A stretch of DNA of 64,000 bases from Saliterribacillus persicus (GTDB lineage: Bacteria; Bacillota; Bacilli; Bacillales; Amphibacillaceae). Both the position numbers and the translations under genes were made by a program. Below the pieces are notes generated by a model that was not told the origin of the DNA, did no database searches, and was given only the letters and a program-made list of their open reading frames with translations. The stretch covers positions 62,001 through 126,000 of the forward strand of contig NZ_QPJJ01000011.1 of the NCBI RefSeq assembly GCF_003337485.1, given 5' to 3'. Shown here one piece after another: positions 19,686 to 29,196 of the stretch. Every line of letters begins with the position of its first letter. Position 1 is the stretch's first letter.

Positions 19686-19689
19686 TTTT

Positions 19690-19717
19690 TAACAAGCATT
19701 GATGCTTGTTTTTTTGT
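19690..19717 (+). terminator. Terminator of the tRNA cluster
   Basis: AACAAGCAT pairs with ATGCTTGTT and continues into TTTTTGTTTG. Confidence 0.9.
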
Positions 19718-19844
19718 TTGTTTAAAAATCGCTAAAAATAGAAATCTTATCCTTATTATTTGCTAAATAGTTTGAACATTTGATACTCTTTAAATGGAGA
19801 AAAAGCATAAAAGCTTTTTCAATCACTTTTTAGGAGGAATAGAT

Positions 19845-20456
19845 ATGTCAAAATTTTCATTACCAGATTTACCGTATGAGTATGATGCACTTGAGCCACA
19901 TATTGATAAAGAAACAATGAACATTCACCACACAAAGCATCATAATACGTACGTAACAAAGTTGAACGACGCGCTTAGTGGTCATGAAGAGTTAGCTAGT
20001 AAATCTATTGAAGAAATTTTAGCAGATCTGAATCAGGTTCCAGAGTCGATCCGTACTGCTGTTCGAAATAACGGTGGCGGTCACGCAAATCATAAACTTT
20101 TCTGGACTCTCCTATCTCCTAATGGTGGAGGTAAACCATCGGGTGCTTTAGCTGAAGACATAAATGCTACATTCGGGAGCTTTGAAAAGTTCCAAGAAGA
20201 ATTTGCTGCAGCTGGAGCTGGTCGTTTCGGATCAGGTTGGGCCTGGTTAGTTGTTAATAATGAAAAACTAGAAATTACAAGCACACCAAATCAAGATACT
20301 CCCATTTCGGATGGAAAAGCTCCTGTATTGGGATTAGATGTTTGGGAGCACGCTTATTACTTAAAATATCAAAACAAGCGTCCTGACTATATTGCTGCAT
20401 TTTGGAATGTAGTGAACTGGGATAAGGTAAACGATCTTTATCAACAAGCTAAATAG
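19845..20456 (+). CDS. sodA: Superoxide dismutase (Mn/Fe)
   Basis: Dismutates superoxide in the cytoplasm. The 203-residue protein has the metal ligands in NIHHTKHH (H28), [10 protein letters not shown] and LDVWEHAYY (Asp and His). ATG 19845 follows TTAGGAGGAAT; the longer frame from 19794 has no ribosome-binding site and its extra residues are unlike the family. It is transcribed alone with a strong terminator. The place between the MEP/NfeD region and the MFS gene corresponds to B. subtilis yqgC-sodA-yqgE. Confidence 0.97.
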   Translation: MSKFSLPDLPYEYDALEPHIDKETMNIHHTKHHNTYVTKLNDALSGHEELASKSIEEILADLNQVPESIRTAVRNNGGGHANHKLFWTLLSPNGGGKPSGALAEDINATFGSFEKFQEEFAAAGAGRFGSGWAWLVVNNEKLEITSTPNQDTPISDGKAPVLGLDVWEHAYYLKYQNKRPDYIAAFWNVVNWDKVNDLYQQAK

Positions 20457-20463
20457 TAGATGT

Positions 20464-20500
20464 TAAAATACTCGAATAAATTTTTATTCGAGTATTTTTC
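20464..20500 (+). terminator. Terminator after sodA
   Basis: AAATACTCGAATAAA pairs with TATTCGAGTATTT, then TTTC. Confidence 0.9.
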
Positions 20501-20600
20501 TTTCTATAAATTCCAAATTCTTTCCTTGATCTATATGTATAGCTCTGTTTATTTTACTCATAATAAATATAGCTATTAAATATGATCGGAGTTTATTTGG

Positions 20601-21803
20601 ATGCTGTTAATTTTAAAGAAAAATCAAACCGAACGAGACTTATATTTACTGTTGTTGGTCGGTTGTTTTTATTTTGTGGGAACTTTTTTGTCTAATACCT
20701 TCGTAAATGTCCTCCTATGGAAACAATCTGAAAGTTTCTTAACGATAGCTTATTACAACCTGTCTATTTATTTCATGCAACTTCTTTCTTTTTATTATGC
20801 TGGAATATTGGCAAAAAAAATTGATCGCACAATACTTTTAAGGTTAGGTGTTATATTCTTAGCTGTATTTTATTTATCGGTTCTTTTATTAGCAGAGCAA
20901 TCCTCTCAGTACTCAATAGTTTTAGGGATGTTATTGGGAGTAGGTGCAGGTTTTTACTGGCTATCCTATAACGTATTGACATTTGAAATAACAGAGCCTG
21001 AAACTAGAGATTTTTTTAATGGGGTACTAGGATCAATGCAATCTTTTGCAGGTATGATCGGTCCTTTTTTAGCAGGTTATATCATATCTAAATTAAATAA
21101 CAGTACAGGTTATTTTGTTATATTTTCTATATCATTTATTATGTTTCTATTAGCGATTTTTTTAACTTGGTACATACAGAAGCGAAGGGTATCTGGAAAA
21201 TTCAAGATTCGGGAAATATTTATTGAAAAAAAACAAAATCAAAATTGGAATATTGTTTTAGTTTCGCATTTTCTCCAAGGATTTAGAGAGGGTGTTTTTT
21301 TATTTGCTATATCCATCTGGGTTTTTCGAATAAGCGATAGTGAACTTTCTTTAGGTTTGTTTCATTTTATCTTATCGGGAACTTCTTTTGTTATTTACAT
21401 TCTTGTAACGAAAAAAATTAAATATCATAACCGGAAAAAAATGATACTAATTGGTGGTATTCTCATTTACCTTTCTACTACGATTTTAATCTTTGCTGAT
21501 AATTTTCTTTTATTACTTTTCTATGCAGGTATTATTGGACTTTCATATCCATTATTCACTGTTCCGTATATATCTATGACCTACGATGTTATTGGTAAGG
21601 CAAGGAGTGCTAAAGCATTTCGAATAGAATATTTAGTTGTGCGTGAAATGTTCTTAAATAGTGGAAGAATAATTTCTATCTTAATATTTATTGGAATGGT
21701 TTATTTAACGGATGCTATCAAAACCATGCCAGTCTTATTTTTAATATTAGGTCTGGGCCATACAATTGTTGCATTTTTGATGCAAAAAATTAGGTTAGAT
21801 TAA
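20601..21803 (+). CDS. yqgE: MFS transporter (YqgE type)
   Basis: A 400-residue protein with about 12 membrane segments and a charged central loop (residues 190-210), the layout of the major facilitator superfamily. Substrate unknown. The position between sodA and the class B PBP gene matches B. subtilis yqgE. ATG 20601 has CGGAG 9 nt upstream. Its motifs (LLGVGAGFYWLSYN, ITEPETRDFFNG) are shared with YqgE-like transporters as I recall them. Confidence 0.8.
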   Translation: MLLILKKNQTERDLYLLLLVGCFYFVGTFLSNTFVNVLLWKQSESFLTIAYYNLSIYFMQLLSFYYAGILAKKIDRTILLRLGVIFLAVFYLSVLLLAEQSSQYSIVLGMLLGVGAGFYWLSYNVLTFEITEPETRDFFNGVLGSMQSFAGMIGPFLAGYIISKLNNSTGYFVIFSISFIMFLLAIFLTWYIQKRRVSGKFKIREIFIEKKQNQNWNIVLVSHFLQGFREGVFLFAISIWVFRISDSELSLGLFHFILSGTSFVIYILVTKKIKYHNRKKMILIGGILIYLSTTILIFADNFLLLLFYAGIIGLSYPLFTVPYISMTYDVIGKARSAKAFRIEYLVVREMFLNSGRIISILIFIGMVYLTDAIKTMPVLFLILGLGHTIVAFLMQKIRLD

Positions 21804-21824
21804 AGATATCGAAGTATTCCTATA

Positions 21825-21853
21825 TTCAAATCTTTTATAGAAAATGTTATAAT
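21825..21853 (+). promoter_or_regulatory. Promoter of the PBP gene
   Basis: TTCAAA at 21825-21830, a 17-bp spacer, TATAAT at 21848-21853 with an upstream TG. It lies 31 bp before the PBP start. Confidence 0.65.
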
Positions 21854-21884
21854 GATAATGTAAATTTTTGCTAGGGGGTTTCAA

Positions 21885-23969
21885 ATGCTTGATCAAAAGA
21901 AAAAGAAGAAGAAAAAGAAACGATTGCAACTACCATTGCGTTTAAATATATTGTTTATATTTGTATTTGGTTTATTTTCGTTACTTGTTATCCAATTAGG
22001 TGTTGTGCAAATAATTAATGGTGAAGAAGCACAACAGAAAATTAATCAGACCGAAAATACACCATCAGAAAAACCAGTACCACGTGGTAAAATCTATGAC
22101 CGTAATTTAGACGTGGTCTTAGATAATGAAGCGGTGAAATCAATTACATATACACCACCGAAAAATGGAGATTCTGCTGCTAATCGATTGAAGCTAGCTG
22201 AAAAGTTAGCCGAATTTGTGATGATTATTAAGGATGAAGAAGAACTTAAGGATGAAATTAATGAAAGGGATAAGAAAGAGTATTGGTACTTGAAAAATAC
22301 AAAAGATGCCTTAGATAAATTAACAGAAGAAGATAGAAAAGAATTAACGACAGGAGAACAATATCAAACAGTGCTTGATCGTATAACAGAGCAAGAGCTG
22401 ACGACTATTTCTTGGAACGTAGAATTATTAAACGTATTAGCTATAAAAAAAGAGCTAGACCAAGCCTTTGAGTTATCACCACATGTTATTGTCAACGAGG
22501 GAATCACGGATGAAGAATATGCCCAAGTGTCAGAGCACCTTCTTGAATTATCAGGTATTGATGCTGTTATTGATTGGGAACGAAAAAAAATGTTTGGAAC
22601 TACTTTTAATTCTTATATTGGTGGAATATCTGATTCAGAAGAAGGAATTCCACGAGAGAATAGTGATTACTATCTAGCAAATGGCTACACGTGGAATGAT
22701 CGTGTGGGAAAAAGTGGATTAGAAAAACAATATGAGAACATATTGAGAGGAAGAAAAGAAAAAATTCAATTCACAACTGATACAAAAGGAAATGTGATCG
22801 GTTCAGAAGTAGTTGTAGAAGGTCAGCGCGGCAAAGATTTAATATTAACTCTCGACATGCAACTGCAACAAGCAGTAGATGAAATTGTAGAAGAGGAATT
22901 GAAAAAGGCGATGAACTCTGTAAACAATAATGGGTATTTACAGGACGCCTTAGTAGCTATGATGGATCCACAAACAGGGGATGTTTTAGCTCTATCAGCT
23001 GTACGGTATGATCGAGAAGATAAAACCTATTCTGACAATTCCTATCGTGTTATATATGATGCGCATGAACCAGGATCGACTGTAAAAGGTGCAACCGTCT
23101 TAACTGGTTATGAAACAGGTGCTATTGACATTGGAACACGATTTAGTGATAAAGCGATTCAAATTGCTAATGATCCGCCTAAAAAATCATATAGATTTTT
23201 AGGCTATAGTCTTTCAGAGGTTGACGCACTTGAAATGTCATCAAACGTATATATGTTCCGTACAGCTCTTAAAATAAGTGGTGCTACTTATATAGAAGGG
23301 GAGAATTTAAGAAACTTTAACAATGATGCATTTGGTATTATGCGCAAACACTTTAGTGAGTTTGGGTTAGGTGTCGAAACTGGGATTGATCTTCCATTTG
23401 AAGCGACAGGGGTTAGAGGAGGAGATCCGGTAGCTGGTAACTTACTAGACTTAGCTATTGGTCAATATGATACGTATACAACTTTGCAACTAGCACAATA
23501 TGTGTCAACGATTGCGAATGATGGTTACCGCGTTAAGCCTCATTTGGTAAAAGAAATACGAGAGCCTGGAAATGAAGAGAATAAATTAGGACCAGTTTTA
23601 AAGCAAAATACTCCTGAAGTATTAAATAGAGTGTCCATGGATGATCGTTATATTGATAGGGTTCAATTAGGATTTGAACGTGTTTTTACCGGTGGTACTG
23701 CTCGAAGTAATTGGAGTGGCTTTGAATATGATGTTGCTGGTAAGACAGGTACAGCTGAGAAGCCGAAATTTGATGAAAGTGGAAATCAAATCGCAAAAAC
23801 TGAAAACCTATCATTAATTGGATATTCACCAGTAGAAAATCCAGAAGTAGCATTTGCTATTATCGTACCGGAAAATGGTACTGGTGATCAATACGCTGTT
23901 CATCATGAAATTGGCAAGAGAATTATAAGTAAATATTATGAACTTAAAAAGAATAGAATAGAAGATTAA
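21885..23969 (+). CDS. pbpA: Class B penicillin-binding protein (PbpA/PBP2a type)
   Basis: Peptidoglycan transpeptidase of the elongation type. The 694-residue protein has a short lysine-rich cytoplasmic tail (eight consecutive lysines at residues 5-12), one membrane anchor (about 19-44), a dimerisation domain and a transpeptidase domain. Its catalytic motifs are S398TVK, SSN at 452-454 and KTG starting at K620. The location after yqgE and before pst matches B. subtilis pbpA, with PBP2a involved in rod-shape synthesis. It has its own promoter and terminator. Confidence 0.92.
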   Translation: MLDQKKKKKKKKRLQLPLRLNILFIFVFGLFSLLVIQLGVVQIINGEEAQQKINQTENTPSEKPVPRGKIYDRNLDVVLDNEAVKSITYTPPKNGDSAANRLKLAEKLAEFVMIIKDEEELKDEINERDKKEYWYLKNTKDALDKLTEEDRKELTTGEQYQTVLDRITEQELTTISWNVELLNVLAIKKELDQAFELSPHVIVNEGITDEEYAQVSEHLLELSGIDAVIDWERKKMFGTTFNSYIGGISDSEEGIPRENSDYYLANGYTWNDRVGKSGLEKQYENILRGRKEKIQFTTDTKGNVIGSEVVVEGQRGKDLILTLDMQLQQAVDEIVEEELKKAMNSVNNNGYLQDALVAMMDPQTGDVLALSAVRYDREDKTYSDNSYRVIYDAHEPGSTVKGATVLTGYETGAIDIGTRFSDKAIQIANDPPKKSYRFLGYSLSEVDALEMSSNVYMFRTALKISGATYIEGENLRNFNNDAFGIMRKHFSEFGLGVETGIDLPFEATGVRGGDPVAGNLLDLAIGQYDTYTTLQLAQYVSTIANDGYRVKPHLVKEIREPGNEENKLGPVLKQNTPEVLNRVSMDDRYIDRVQLGFERVFTGGTARSNWSGFEYDVAGKTGTAEKPKFDESGNQIAKTENLSLIGYSPVENPEVAFAIIVPENGTGDQYAVHHEIGKRIISKYYELKKNRIED

Positions 23970-23973
23970 TAAT

Positions 23974-24014
23974 GGTGCATGTATCTATTAAAAATGATAC
24001 ATGCATTTTTTTAT
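23974..24014 (+). terminator. Terminator after pbpA
   Basis: TGCATGTATC pairs with GATACATGCA, followed by TTTTTTTA. Confidence 0.9.
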
Positions 24015-24079
24015 GGGATTTCTGCTTAGAAGCTTGCTTATACAAATTTATAAGTAAATGTGCTAATTTTCGTGCTGAA

Positions 24080-24133
24080 TTTACAAAACCTTTACACTAG
24101 CTTAATCGTAAGTTCAAATTTAGACGTTATGAT
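24080..24133 (+). promoter_or_regulatory. PhoP box and -10 of the pst operon
   Basis: Four hexamers on an exact 11-bp pitch: TTTACA 24080-24085, TTTACA 24091-24096, TTAATC 24102-24107, TTCAAA 24113-24118. TATGAT at 24128-24133 follows as the -10. There is no separate sigma-A -35, as in PhoP-activated promoters. The consensus in B. subtilis is TT(A/C/T)A(C/T)A with about 5-bp spacers. Confidence 0.75.
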
Positions 24134-24183
24134 GTAAGAGAAGTGAAAGGAAAGAAACATTACATTATTAGGGGGAAATACAA

Positions 24184-25206
24184 ATGAGTAAATGGAAATT
24201 AGGGTTGTTAGCTTTACTAATGCTTTTAACAGTCGGCTTATTAGCTGCATGTGGTTCAGAAAATGAAGACGAAAATGAAGAAACAGAAGGTTCAACTAAC
24301 GAAGCGAGTGCAAGTGAAAACGAAGAGGAAGACGATGCTTCTAGTGAATCTGTTTCTGGACAAGTAGCAATCGACGGCTCTTCAACTGTTTTACCAATTA
24401 GTGAGTACTTAACTTATGAATATAGTCAAGCTAGACCAGAAGTGGAGACAGCATTAAATTCTTCTGGTTCTGGTGGAGGATTTAAAAAATCAACAGTTGG
24501 TGAAATTGATTTTAGTAATGCTTCTAGACCTATTAAAGAAGAAGAAAAAGCGCAAGCAGAAGAAAATGGTATTGAGCTACATGAAATTGAATTAGCATAC
24601 GACGGATTATCTGTTGTTGTAAGTCAACAAAATGACTTTATAGAAAATATCACGCTAGATCAATTAAAAGAAATCTTTCTAGCAGATGGTGGAGCAACAA
24701 AATGGTCAGATTTAGATCCGAGTTACCCAGATGAAGACATCGTAATTTATAGTCCTGGTCATGACTCCGGTACATTTGATTACTTTAATGAAGTAGTTTT
24801 AGAAGAAAATCCAATGCGTGAAGGTGAAAATGTAACCTTATCAGAAGATGATAATACATTAGTAACTGGTATTCAAACTGATCCATATGCTATTGGTTAC
24901 TTTGGTTATGCTTACTTTGTAGAAAACCAAGATACATTAAAAGTATTAGGCGTAGATAATGGTGATGGAAATCCAGTTCAGCCAGATGGTGACACAATTC
25001 AGGACGGTTCGTATTCACCTTTATCTCGACCATTATTCACATATGTAAATGTTGAATCATTAAAAGAAAAACCACAAGTCTATGATTTCGCGATTTTCTC
25101 TCTAGAAAATGCGGGAGCAGCTGCTGAAGAAGTGGGCTATGTTGCACTTCCTGATGAAAAATATCAAGAGCAAATGGATAAAATAAACGAACTAGCTGGT
25201 AAGTAA
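24184..25206 (+). CDS. pstS: Phosphate-binding lipoprotein PstS
   Basis: Captures phosphate outside the cell for the Pst ABC importer. The 340-residue precursor has a lipoprotein signal with lipobox LAAC (C23), then an acidic low-complexity linker (25-60). The periplasmic-binding fold carries phosphate-contact motifs DGSSTVLPI, NSSGSGGGF and SPGHDSGTFDYF. ATG 24184 follows AGGGGGAAATAC. It is the first gene of the pst operon and is separated from pstC by a stable hairpin. Confidence 0.95.
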   Translation: MSKWKLGLLALLMLLTVGLLAACGSENEDENEETEGSTNEASASENEEEDDASSESVSGQVAIDGSSTVLPISEYLTYEYSQARPEVETALNSSGSGGGFKKSTVGEIDFSNASRPIKEEEKAQAEENGIELHEIELAYDGLSVVVSQQNDFIENITLDQLKEIFLADGGATKWSDLDPSYPDEDIVIYSPGHDSGTFDYFNEVVLEENPMREGENVTLSEDDNTLVTGIQTDPYAIGYFGYAYFVENQDTLKVLGVDNGDGNPVQPDGDTIQDGSYSPLSRPLFTYVNVESLKEKPQVYDFAIFSLENAGAAAEEVGYVALPDEKYQEQMDKINELAGK

Positions 25207-25216
25207 GTGAAGAAAT

Positions 25217-25254
25217 AGGTGGGACAGACCACTGTTATAAGATGGTCTGTCCTA
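25217..25254 (+). terminator. Intercistronic hairpin pstS-pstC
   Basis: ATAGG-GACAGACCA pairs with TGGTCTGTCCTAT (3-nt bulge on the left arm). The following sequence is TTATG, not a T run. It probably stabilises or partly terminates the pstS message so that PstS is made in excess. Confidence 0.6.
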
Positions 25255-25326
25255 TTTATGCTAAAAAGGATTAATTAACTATCACCCTTTAACAAAAATG
25301 AAAGAGAGAGAAATGGGGTTTTCATT

Positions 25327-26265
25327 GTGAGCGAACAAATAAATCAATCTTATTCAGTAAAAGAGATGATTAAAAAAAATAAAGGTAAGAAAAATATTGG
25401 TAATTTAATTGAAAAATTAGTACCAATATTCCTTTTTATATGTGCTTTCATTTCTGTGGGCACAACAGCAGGTATTTTATTTTCTTTATTAAGAGAGTCG
25501 ATTACTTTTTTTTCAAATGTATCTATATTTGATTTTTATCTAGGTACAGAATGGTCACCTTGGTCGGACCGATTTGGTGTAGCCCCATTAATTACAGGCA
25601 CACTTTTAATAACATTTATTGCAATTTGTGTAGCTTTACCAATAGGGATAGCTGCAGCAATTTATTTAAGTGAATATGCAACACCTAAGGCTAGGAAAGT
25701 AATTAAACCAATTTTAGAAATATTAGCAGGAATTCCGACGGTGGTTTATGGTTTTTTTGCTCTTACTTTTGTATCCCCACTTTTAGGGAACATATTTACA
25801 GATATGCGAATATTTAATGCACTGAGTGCAGGTGTCGTTGTTGGAATTATGATTATACCAATGATTGCATCCTTATCAGAAGACGCTATGAGTGCAGTGC
25901 CTAATAATCTTAGGGAAGGTGCACTTGGCTTAGGCGCAACTAAATTTGAAGTTACTTTACGCGTTATTTTACCTGCTGCATTTTCAGGGATAGTGGCTTC
26001 TGTTGTATTAGCGGTTTCGCGTGCTATTGGAGAAACAATGATTGTGACGATAGCAGCTGGTGCCACTCCGAATATGACATTTGATATGACACAGTCTATT
26101 CAGACCTTAACGGCATTTATCGTTCAAGGAGCAACAGGAGATACGTCTTATCATTCTGATATTTACTTTAGTATTTATGCAGTAGGAATTACATTATTTG
26201 TTTTCACTTTACTAATGAATATACTCGCACAGTATATATCCCGAAGATTTAGGGAGGACTACTAA
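25327..26265 (+). CDS. pstC: Phosphate ABC transporter permease PstC
   Basis: One of the two membrane subunits of the Pst importer. The 312-residue protein has a cytoplasmic N-terminus and six membrane segments. It has the PstC signature around EILAGIPTVVYGFFAL and the ABC-permease EAA loop (REGALGLGATKFEVTLRVILPAA). It starts at GTG 25327. Its stop codon shares one base with the pstA start. Confidence 0.95.
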   Translation: MSEQINQSYSVKEMIKKNKGKKNIGNLIEKLVPIFLFICAFISVGTTAGILFSLLRESITFFSNVSIFDFYLGTEWSPWSDRFGVAPLITGTLLITFIAICVALPIGIAAAIYLSEYATPKARKVIKPILEILAGIPTVVYGFFALTFVSPLLGNIFTDMRIFNALSAGVVVGIMIIPMIASLSEDAMSAVPNNLREGALGLGATKFEVTLRVILPAAFSGIVASVVLAVSRAIGETMIVTIAAGATPNMTFDMTQSIQTLTAFIVQGATGDTSYHSDIYFSIYAVGITLFVFTLLMNILAQYISRRFREDY

Positions 26266-27134
26266 TGCATATAGAAATCAATCAATCACAAATAAAATCT
26301 CGCGTAATTAAAAATAAATTAATTAAAATCTTGTTTATGGCAGCTACATCAGTAGCTTTAATATTTTTAGCATTATTGTTATACCGTGTGTTAAGTCAGG
26401 GATTGGGCTATTTATCAATGGACTTTCTTACAAGTTTTCCTGCTCCCTATATAGATAAAGCAGGAATTTATGCTGGTCTGATGGGCTCTCTATTTATGAT
26501 GGCAATAACAGCACCTGTTTCTATTATTTTAGGTGTCTCTACTGCTTTATATTTAGAAGAGTATGCCAAACAGAATAAATTTACTAGATTTATTCAGGTG
26601 AATGTTCAAAATCTCGCTGGTGTGCCATCTATTGTTTTTGGTCTATTAGGACTGACCTTCTTTGTCTACCTTTTTCAATTTGGTTATACCTTAATTGCAG
26701 GAGCTCTAACAATGAGTTTATTAGTATTACCAGTTATTGTTGTTGCTTCACAAGAAGCCATTCGTTCGGTTCCTCAGGAATTAAGAGAAGCTTCTGTAGG
26801 AATGGGTGCAACTAAATGGCAAACGATATGGAGAATAGTTTTACCAGCATCTGTACCAGGAATACTCACTGGTTCCATTCTTGCACTTTCTCGAGCGATT
26901 GGAGAAACAGCACCACTAATTATTGTTGGTGCGGCAGCTGCTATTTATACCATTCCAGATTCACTTTTATCAAAATATACCGTTATGCCGATTCAAATAT
27001 ATAGCTGGACTGCAAGACCACAAGCAGAATGGCAATTTGTTGCCGCTGCAGGCATTATCGTTCTTCTTGTCATTTTATTATTAATGAACGCTATTGCAGT
27101 TTGGATAAGAAATAAGTTTCAAAATAGATATTAA
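26265..27134 (+). CDS. pstA: Phosphate ABC transporter permease PstA
   Basis: Second permease of the Pst importer, 289 residues and six membrane segments. It has the EAA loop REASVGMGATKWQTIWRIVL and the segment LSRAIGETAPLIIVGAAA typical of PstA. It overlaps pstC by one base (TAATG), with AGGGAGGA as ribosome-binding site inside pstC, so the two permeases are made together. Confidence 0.95.
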   Translation: MHIEINQSQIKSRVIKNKLIKILFMAATSVALIFLALLLYRVLSQGLGYLSMDFLTSFPAPYIDKAGIYAGLMGSLFMMAITAPVSIILGVSTALYLEEYAKQNKFTRFIQVNVQNLAGVPSIVFGLLGLTFFVYLFQFGYTLIAGALTMSLLVLPVIVVASQEAIRSVPQELREASVGMGATKWQTIWRIVLPASVPGILTGSILALSRAIGETAPLIIVGAAAAIYTIPDSLLSKYTVMPIQIYSWTARPQAEWQFVAAAGIIVLLVILLLMNAIAVWIRNKFQNRY

Positions 27135-27152
27135 TAGTGAGGGGTTATTATA

Positions 27153-27923
27153 ATGAATGGTACACAAACAGAGAATGTATTTAAAATATCTGATTTTAAT
27201 TTATGGTATGGAAATGATCAAGCATTACATCAAGTTAGTTTTGATGTTCCCAAAAATAAAATTACCGCTGTAATTGGACCTTCAGGATGTGGAAAGTCAA
27301 CATTACTTAAAACTTTAAATAGAATGACAGAAATGATTCCATCTGTGCATACTTCTGGAGTTATTCAATATAATGGTAAAGATATCTTTGCTAAAAAACA
27401 AATGGTTGAAGAATTAAGAACTCATGTAGGTATGGTTTTTCAGAAACCCAATCCATTTCCTAAATCAATTTATGAAAATGTAGCATATGGTCCGAAAATC
27501 CATGGTATTCGAAAGAAAAAAGTTTTGGATGAAATTGTTGAAAAAAGTCTTCGTGGTGCTGCTATTTGGGAGGAAGTAAAGGATCGCTTAAATCAAAATG
27601 CATATGGTTTATCAGGTGGACAGCAGCAACGTATCTGTATTGCTCGTTGCTTAGCTATTGAACCAGATGTAATCTTAATGGATGAACCTACTTCAGCACT
27701 TGATCCAATATCAACTTTAAAAATAGAAGAGTTAATTAAAGAATTAAAAGATAAATATACAATCATTATTGTAACTCACAATATGCAACAAGCTGCCAGA
27801 ATTTCAGACAAAACAGCCTTTATGTTAAATGGGGAATTAGTAGAGTTTACCGATACGGATACTTTATTTTCTAATCCAAAAGATAAAAGAACAGAAGATT
27901 ATATTACCGGTAGATTCGGATAA
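27153..27923 (+). CDS. pstB: Phosphate ABC transporter ATPase PstB
   Basis: Powers phosphate uptake. The 256-residue ABC ATPase has Walker [10 protein letters not shown] at 42-50, the signature LSGGQQQR, Walker [13 protein letters not shown] and the switch histidine in [10 protein letters not shown]. It is a single copy; B. subtilis carries two pstB genes at this place. It is 18 bp behind pstA. Confidence 0.96.
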   Translation: MNGTQTENVFKISDFNLWYGNDQALHQVSFDVPKNKITAVIGPSGCGKSTLLKTLNRMTEMIPSVHTSGVIQYNGKDIFAKKQMVEELRTHVGMVFQKPNPFPKSIYENVAYGPKIHGIRKKKVLDEIVEKSLRGAAIWEEVKDRLNQNAYGLSGGQQQRICIARCLAIEPDVILMDEPTSALDPISTLKIEELIKELKDKYTIIIVTHNMQQAARISDKTAFMLNGELVEFTDTDTLFSNPKDKRTEDYITGRFG

Positions 27924-27941
27924 AGAGAAAGGAAGAGGAGC

Positions 27942-28601
27942 ATGGTAGGTAGAGAAATGTTTCAAATTGAAATTTCTAAACTGAAAAGTATGATTATAGA
28001 TTTAGCAAATGGAGCGGGGGAGCAATTAGAAAATGCTGTAACAGCATTATATTCTAGTGATGTAAATACAGCTAAACAATTGATTGAAGATGATAAAAAA
28101 CTCGATAAAATTGATTTCAATATCAACGAAGCGGCTATACTGCTTATTGCAAGGCAGCAACCAGTTGCTTCTGATTTAAGAAGATTAATTGTAGCAATTC
28201 GTATATCTTCTGATCTAGAAAGAATGGCTGATAATGCGAAAAATATTGCTAAATCTACGATCCATTTAGGTGAAGAACACGGAATCGAAATTCATCAATC
28301 AATTAAAGATATGAAAGATATCGCCCTAAAAATGATTGATATTGCTGTAAAAGCGTATGATAATGAGGATATTACATTAGCTAGAAAACTAGCAGAATTA
28401 GATGATGTTTTAGATGGTATGTATGCCACGATGTTAAGAGAGTTATTAGAAGAAACAGCGACAAATCCTCAAAAGATCCAGCACATTATGCAAATGGCGT
28501 TTAGTGGACGTTATGTAGAGCGTTTTGGGGATCATGCGACTAATATCGGTGAGGATATAATGTATCTTGTAAAAGGCGAATCTACAGATTTAAATCGATA
28601 A
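27942..28601 (+). CDS. phoU: Phosphate transport regulator PhoU
   Basis: The 219-residue protein consists of two PhoU three-helix repeats, each with a metal-binding E/D-rich motif (SDLERMADNAKNIA and YVERFGDHATNIGED). PhoU restrains the Pst transporter and links it to the phosphate sensor kinase. ATG 27942 is chosen; ATG 27957 is an alternative. B. subtilis lacks a phoU at the end of its pst operon, so this organism resembles other Firmicutes here. A bidirectional terminator follows. Confidence 0.93.
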   Translation: MVGREMFQIEISKLKSMIIDLANGAGEQLENAVTALYSSDVNTAKQLIEDDKKLDKIDFNINEAAILLIARQQPVASDLRRLIVAIRISSDLERMADNAKNIAKSTIHLGEEHGIEIHQSIKDMKDIALKMIDIAVKAYDNEDITLARKLAELDDVLDGMYATMLRELLEETATNPQKIQHIMQMAFSGRYVERFGDHATNIGEDIMYLVKGESTDLNR

Positions 28602-28645
28602 TTTTCTCTATTTAAAAAATGAATCATAATTGTTGATAGAATAAG

Positions 28646-28688
28646 AAAAACTCGGCATTCATAATGAAGTGAATGCCAAGTTTTTTAA
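28646..28688. terminator. Bidirectional terminator after phoU
   Basis: AAAAACT-GGCATTCA pairs with TGAATGCC-AGTTTTTT. It serves the pst operon and the converging gene at 28693. Confidence 0.9.
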
Positions 28689-28692
28689 TGTT

Positions 28693-29172
28693 TTATGGAG
28701 AATTGGTAATCGTTCTCGCGATTTGTTCTTGATCCATGCCGGTATGAAGTTCAAATTCTCCAATTTGTATTTTTGTACCATATTCATTTTCAGCTAAAAA
28801 ACTAATAAAATCATCTTGATTTGAGATTAGTCCTTCATCAAATAATGTATCTGCGACAGCATTTACACTTGTACCTGCTTCAATTGTTATTGTAATGGTT
28901 TCCACAGTGTTTTCATTCGAATCTTCAATAGTTTCAGTTTCATCTTGCTCTTCATCTTCTAGTGGCTCCTGTGTATCAATTTCACTTTCTAACACTCTTT
29001 CTTCAGTGTATATATAATATCCATCATTTTCGAGCATTGTTATCATTTCAGACTGTGTATAGCTTTCTTGTTCAACAATCTCTGTTGGTTCTTCTTCTAT
29101 AAAATAAACCGTAGCTAAAATAGCAGTAGCTACTAATATTCCTAATGAAAATAATCGAATTGAGTGTTTCAT
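28693..29172 (-). CDS. Exported protein with MltG-like N-terminal domain (YqzC position)
   Basis: A 159-residue protein. It has one N-terminal membrane segment (residues 6-24), a glutamate- and threonine-rich linker (27-92) and a C-terminal domain of about 65 residues (ITIEAGTSVNAVADTLFDEGLIS onward). That domain resembles the LysM-like region of endolytic transglycosylase MltG, but the catalytic part is absent. It corresponds in place to B. subtilis yqzC. It follows the 29197 gene by 24 bp. Function unknown. Confidence 0.7.
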   Translation of the reverse strand: MKHSIRLFSLGILVATAILATVYFIEEEPTEIVEQESYTQSEMITMLENDGYYIYTEERVLESEIDTQEPLEDEEQDETETIEDSNENTVETITITIEAGTSVNAVADTLFDEGLISNQDDFISFLAENEYGTKIQIGEFELHTGMDQEQIARTITNSP

Positions 29173-29196
29173 AGTTCCCCCTAGGTAAATATAAAA

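Noticed and set aside
24092-24295. 67-residue minus-strand frame over the pst promoter
   Set aside because: It covers the PhoP box and the pstS signal peptide in antisense, with no start signals.
28693-29172. Full endolytic transglycosylase MltG
   Set aside because: Only the small N-terminal-like domain is recognisable; the length (159 residues) excludes the catalytic YceG domain.
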